Shown: in pieces, positions 62,655 to 64,000 of the stretch
Layout of the letters: every line of letters starts with the position of its first letter
Numbering within the stretch: the first letter of the stretch is position 1
Origin: RGIG990 sp045589455
GTDB taxonomy: Bacteria; Verrucomicrobiota; Kiritimatiellia; RFP12; UBA3636
DNA length: 64,000 nt
Assembly (NCBI GenBank): GCA_045589455.1
Contig: JAZNPC010000077.1
Span: 1 to 64,000, forward strand
Direction: 5' to 3'
Notes under the pieces: model-generated
The model's database searches: none
Told to the model about the DNA's origin: nothing
What the model saw: only the letters and a program-made list of their open reading frames with translations
Translations under genes and position numbers: made by a program

Positions 62655-64000
62655 TTACTTAGTTAATTCATACATCATTGAAGCTTCTTGATCAGGAGTT
62701 ATGCTCAATTTAAACATATATTCTCCCTTTTCTTTTGAATATCTACATGGTACTTCACGAATACGCTCACCAGCAGAATTCAAAGCATAAAGCTTCATAC
62801 CTATAACATTACTATTCAAGATAACGTTAACAGAACCAACACGGGCAAGATATGGTAATTTACCCCACTTTTTAAGTTGTGTTCTAGAACCATCTACAAA
62901 CTCCATATTTGAATTAACAACATCGGTAATATGGAATAACAATAGACTTGAACTTTCCTCAATTGATTTTCCATCCATAGATGATGCAGAAACAGAACAG
63001 TAGCATGTATTATCAGAAATTCTTAATGCTCCAGCTCCCAATTTGGCACCCTTACGAGCAACGATACAATCAGTTCTCTCTGTATCTATTCTAATATACT
63101 TACGACTCTTGTTAATAGCAATTTCTCCAGTATCAGAAACAACCTCTCCTTTTGCTCCAGAAACTGTAATCTCACTTAGAGGCATAAATTTATTTCCTGC
63201 TAATACTTGGTCTGAAGGTCTTGTTTTACCAACAACCGCTGTAAACTGACCCTGTATAGGCTGGTCTCCTTCTATAACTTGAGAACCAATTTGAGATACA
63301 CAGCAAAGGTTTGCAAATTTTCCAGGGAATAAACCCTTACCCCACATATCACCAACACCTTGCTCAGTAGCTTCCTCCATTGTTACACCATAAACATATC
63401 TGTTTTTAGCTGGAGCCACATCACCACGACCATACATTAGCACAATTTGACGCTCTGTAATATGTCCGACAGGATCGCGACGAATATCAAATCCTTCCAT
63501 TGGCATCTGCTCAAATAGAGCCTTCTTAGAATGTGACCAAGCAAAGCGATACATTGCATCCCAATTTTGCAATGATGCATAAGCACCAACTAATGCACCA
63601 CCCTCAAGACGCCACTCGTTAGGAGGACAGAAGTTATACTCTGTAATAATCATTGGCTTACCAAAGTAGCGTGTAGGTGTCTTCATCAAAGGTGTCATAT
63701 AGTTAAAGTCATTTCCACCTTCATCAAATGAACTGCGGTTATTCATTCTCACAGGGAATGAGCCATGATTATGGTAATGATCACAATACTGGTGATTATC
63801 AACAACATCTAACTGTTCACGCTCAAATGTCTGGGCCATTGTATCCCACCAATTGCTTCCGCTCAACAATATCTTCACACCTTCAGCCTCAAATCTTTCC
63901 TTTATCTGACGATTAGATTTTACCTTAACCTCAGTTAGGAATTGAGCACGTAGCTGATTTTCATTTCTACCTTCTGTTGCATTTGTCTTCTTCCACTCTT
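62655..64000 (-). CDS. Glycoside-hydrolase-like protein, 5' end outside the window
   Basis: The frame stays open to the right edge (448 codons visible); the GTG at 63878 is internal, since the upstream codons (NQLRAQFLTEVKVKSNRQI) are coding-like. The first part resembles the end of a clan GH-A barrel: DVVDNHQYCDHYHNHG, then KPMIITEYNFCPPNEWR with a Glu at the position of a nucleophile. From about residue 210 of the visible part a beta-rich domain follows, ending in TPDQEASMMYELTK. Family and substrate are unclear; export cannot be judged without the N-terminus. Confidence 0.65.
   Translation of the reverse strand, partial: EWKKTNATEGRNENQLRAQFLTEVKVKSNRQIKERFEAEGVKILLSGSNWWDTMAQTFEREQLDVVDNHQYCDHYHNHGSFPVRMNNRSSFDEGGNDFNYMTPLMKTPTRYFGKPMIITEYNFCPPNEWRLEGGALVGAYASLQNWDAMYRFAWSHSKKALFEQMPMEGFDIRRDPVGHITERQIVLMYGRGDVAPAKNRYVYGVTMEEATEQGVGDMWGKGLFPGKFANLCCVSQIGSQVIEGDQPIQGQFTAVVGKTRPSDQVLAGNKFMPLSEITVSGAKGEVVSDTGEIAINKSRKYIRIDTERTDCIVARKGAKLGAGALRISDNTCYCSVSASSMDGKSIEESSSLLLFHITDVVNSNMEFVDGSRTQLKKWGKLPYLARVGSVNVILNSNVIGMKLYALNSAGERIREVPCRYSKEKGEYMFKLSITPDQEASMMYELTK

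Overview
The window looks like the chromosome of an AT-rich, Gram-negative, anaerobic-type bacterium. An LPS heptosyltransferase, a TolC-like outer-membrane protein, a pair resembling GspL/GspM of type II secretion, a lipid II flippase and L,D-transpeptidase, and several secreted or glycan-active proteins (GH29-like, GH39-like, a large PA14-like/beta-strand protein) fit a host-associated member of the PVC superphylum, perhaps Kiritimatiellota or Lentisphaerota. That placement is inferred from gene content only; no rRNA gene is present.

Layout. 1-161: the 5' end of a probable class C group II intron inserted just after the terminator of an esterase gene. 161-16,000 (almost all minus strand): housekeeping genes esterase, hisE-hisG, acyl-CoA dehydrogenase, tRNA-Leu(CAG), DAHP synthase-DciA, L,D-transpeptidase-ruvA-purM, ppiC-waaF-murJ-GH29-like, ispF-cysS and an FHA protein. 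16,400-25,980 (plus strand): a secreted TPR protein, GspL-like/GspM-like proteins, an M42 peptidase, a YfhO-like membrane protein, rhomboid protease and tsaD.

26,000-40,100 is an accessory island. It starts with an AAA+/DUF4143 ATPase preceded by about 72-bp iterated sites. It continues with a minus-strand cluster: two small proteins, a PD-(D/E)XK/DUF2075 helicase, Nudix, HNH nuclease, DUF262-HNH protein, and a CoiA-nuclease/UvrD-helicase fusion. It ends with a DUF1016/YhcG nuclease. Two gene relics lie inside, and clusters of hairpin-rich intergenic repeats lie at both edges in opposite orientation. This is the best candidate for an undescribed defence system.

40,186-64,000 returns to core and secreted functions: a GH39-like enzyme (its 3' end duplicated around a palindromic element), fmt, a 1419-residue surface protein, murI, a DUF2723/TPR membrane protein, an RF-like rescue factor, an EEP nuclease with a TolC-like lipoprotein, tpiA-secG-sulfatase-like/TPR-lysS, a secreted beta-helix protein, and a glycoside hydrolase running off the right edge.

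Most starts have Shine-Dalgarno sequences (AAGG, AGGA, GAGG). Several sigma70-like promoters with 17-bp spacing can be read directly. At least three families of intergenic repeats occur in the longer gaps; one shows compensatory changes in its stem.
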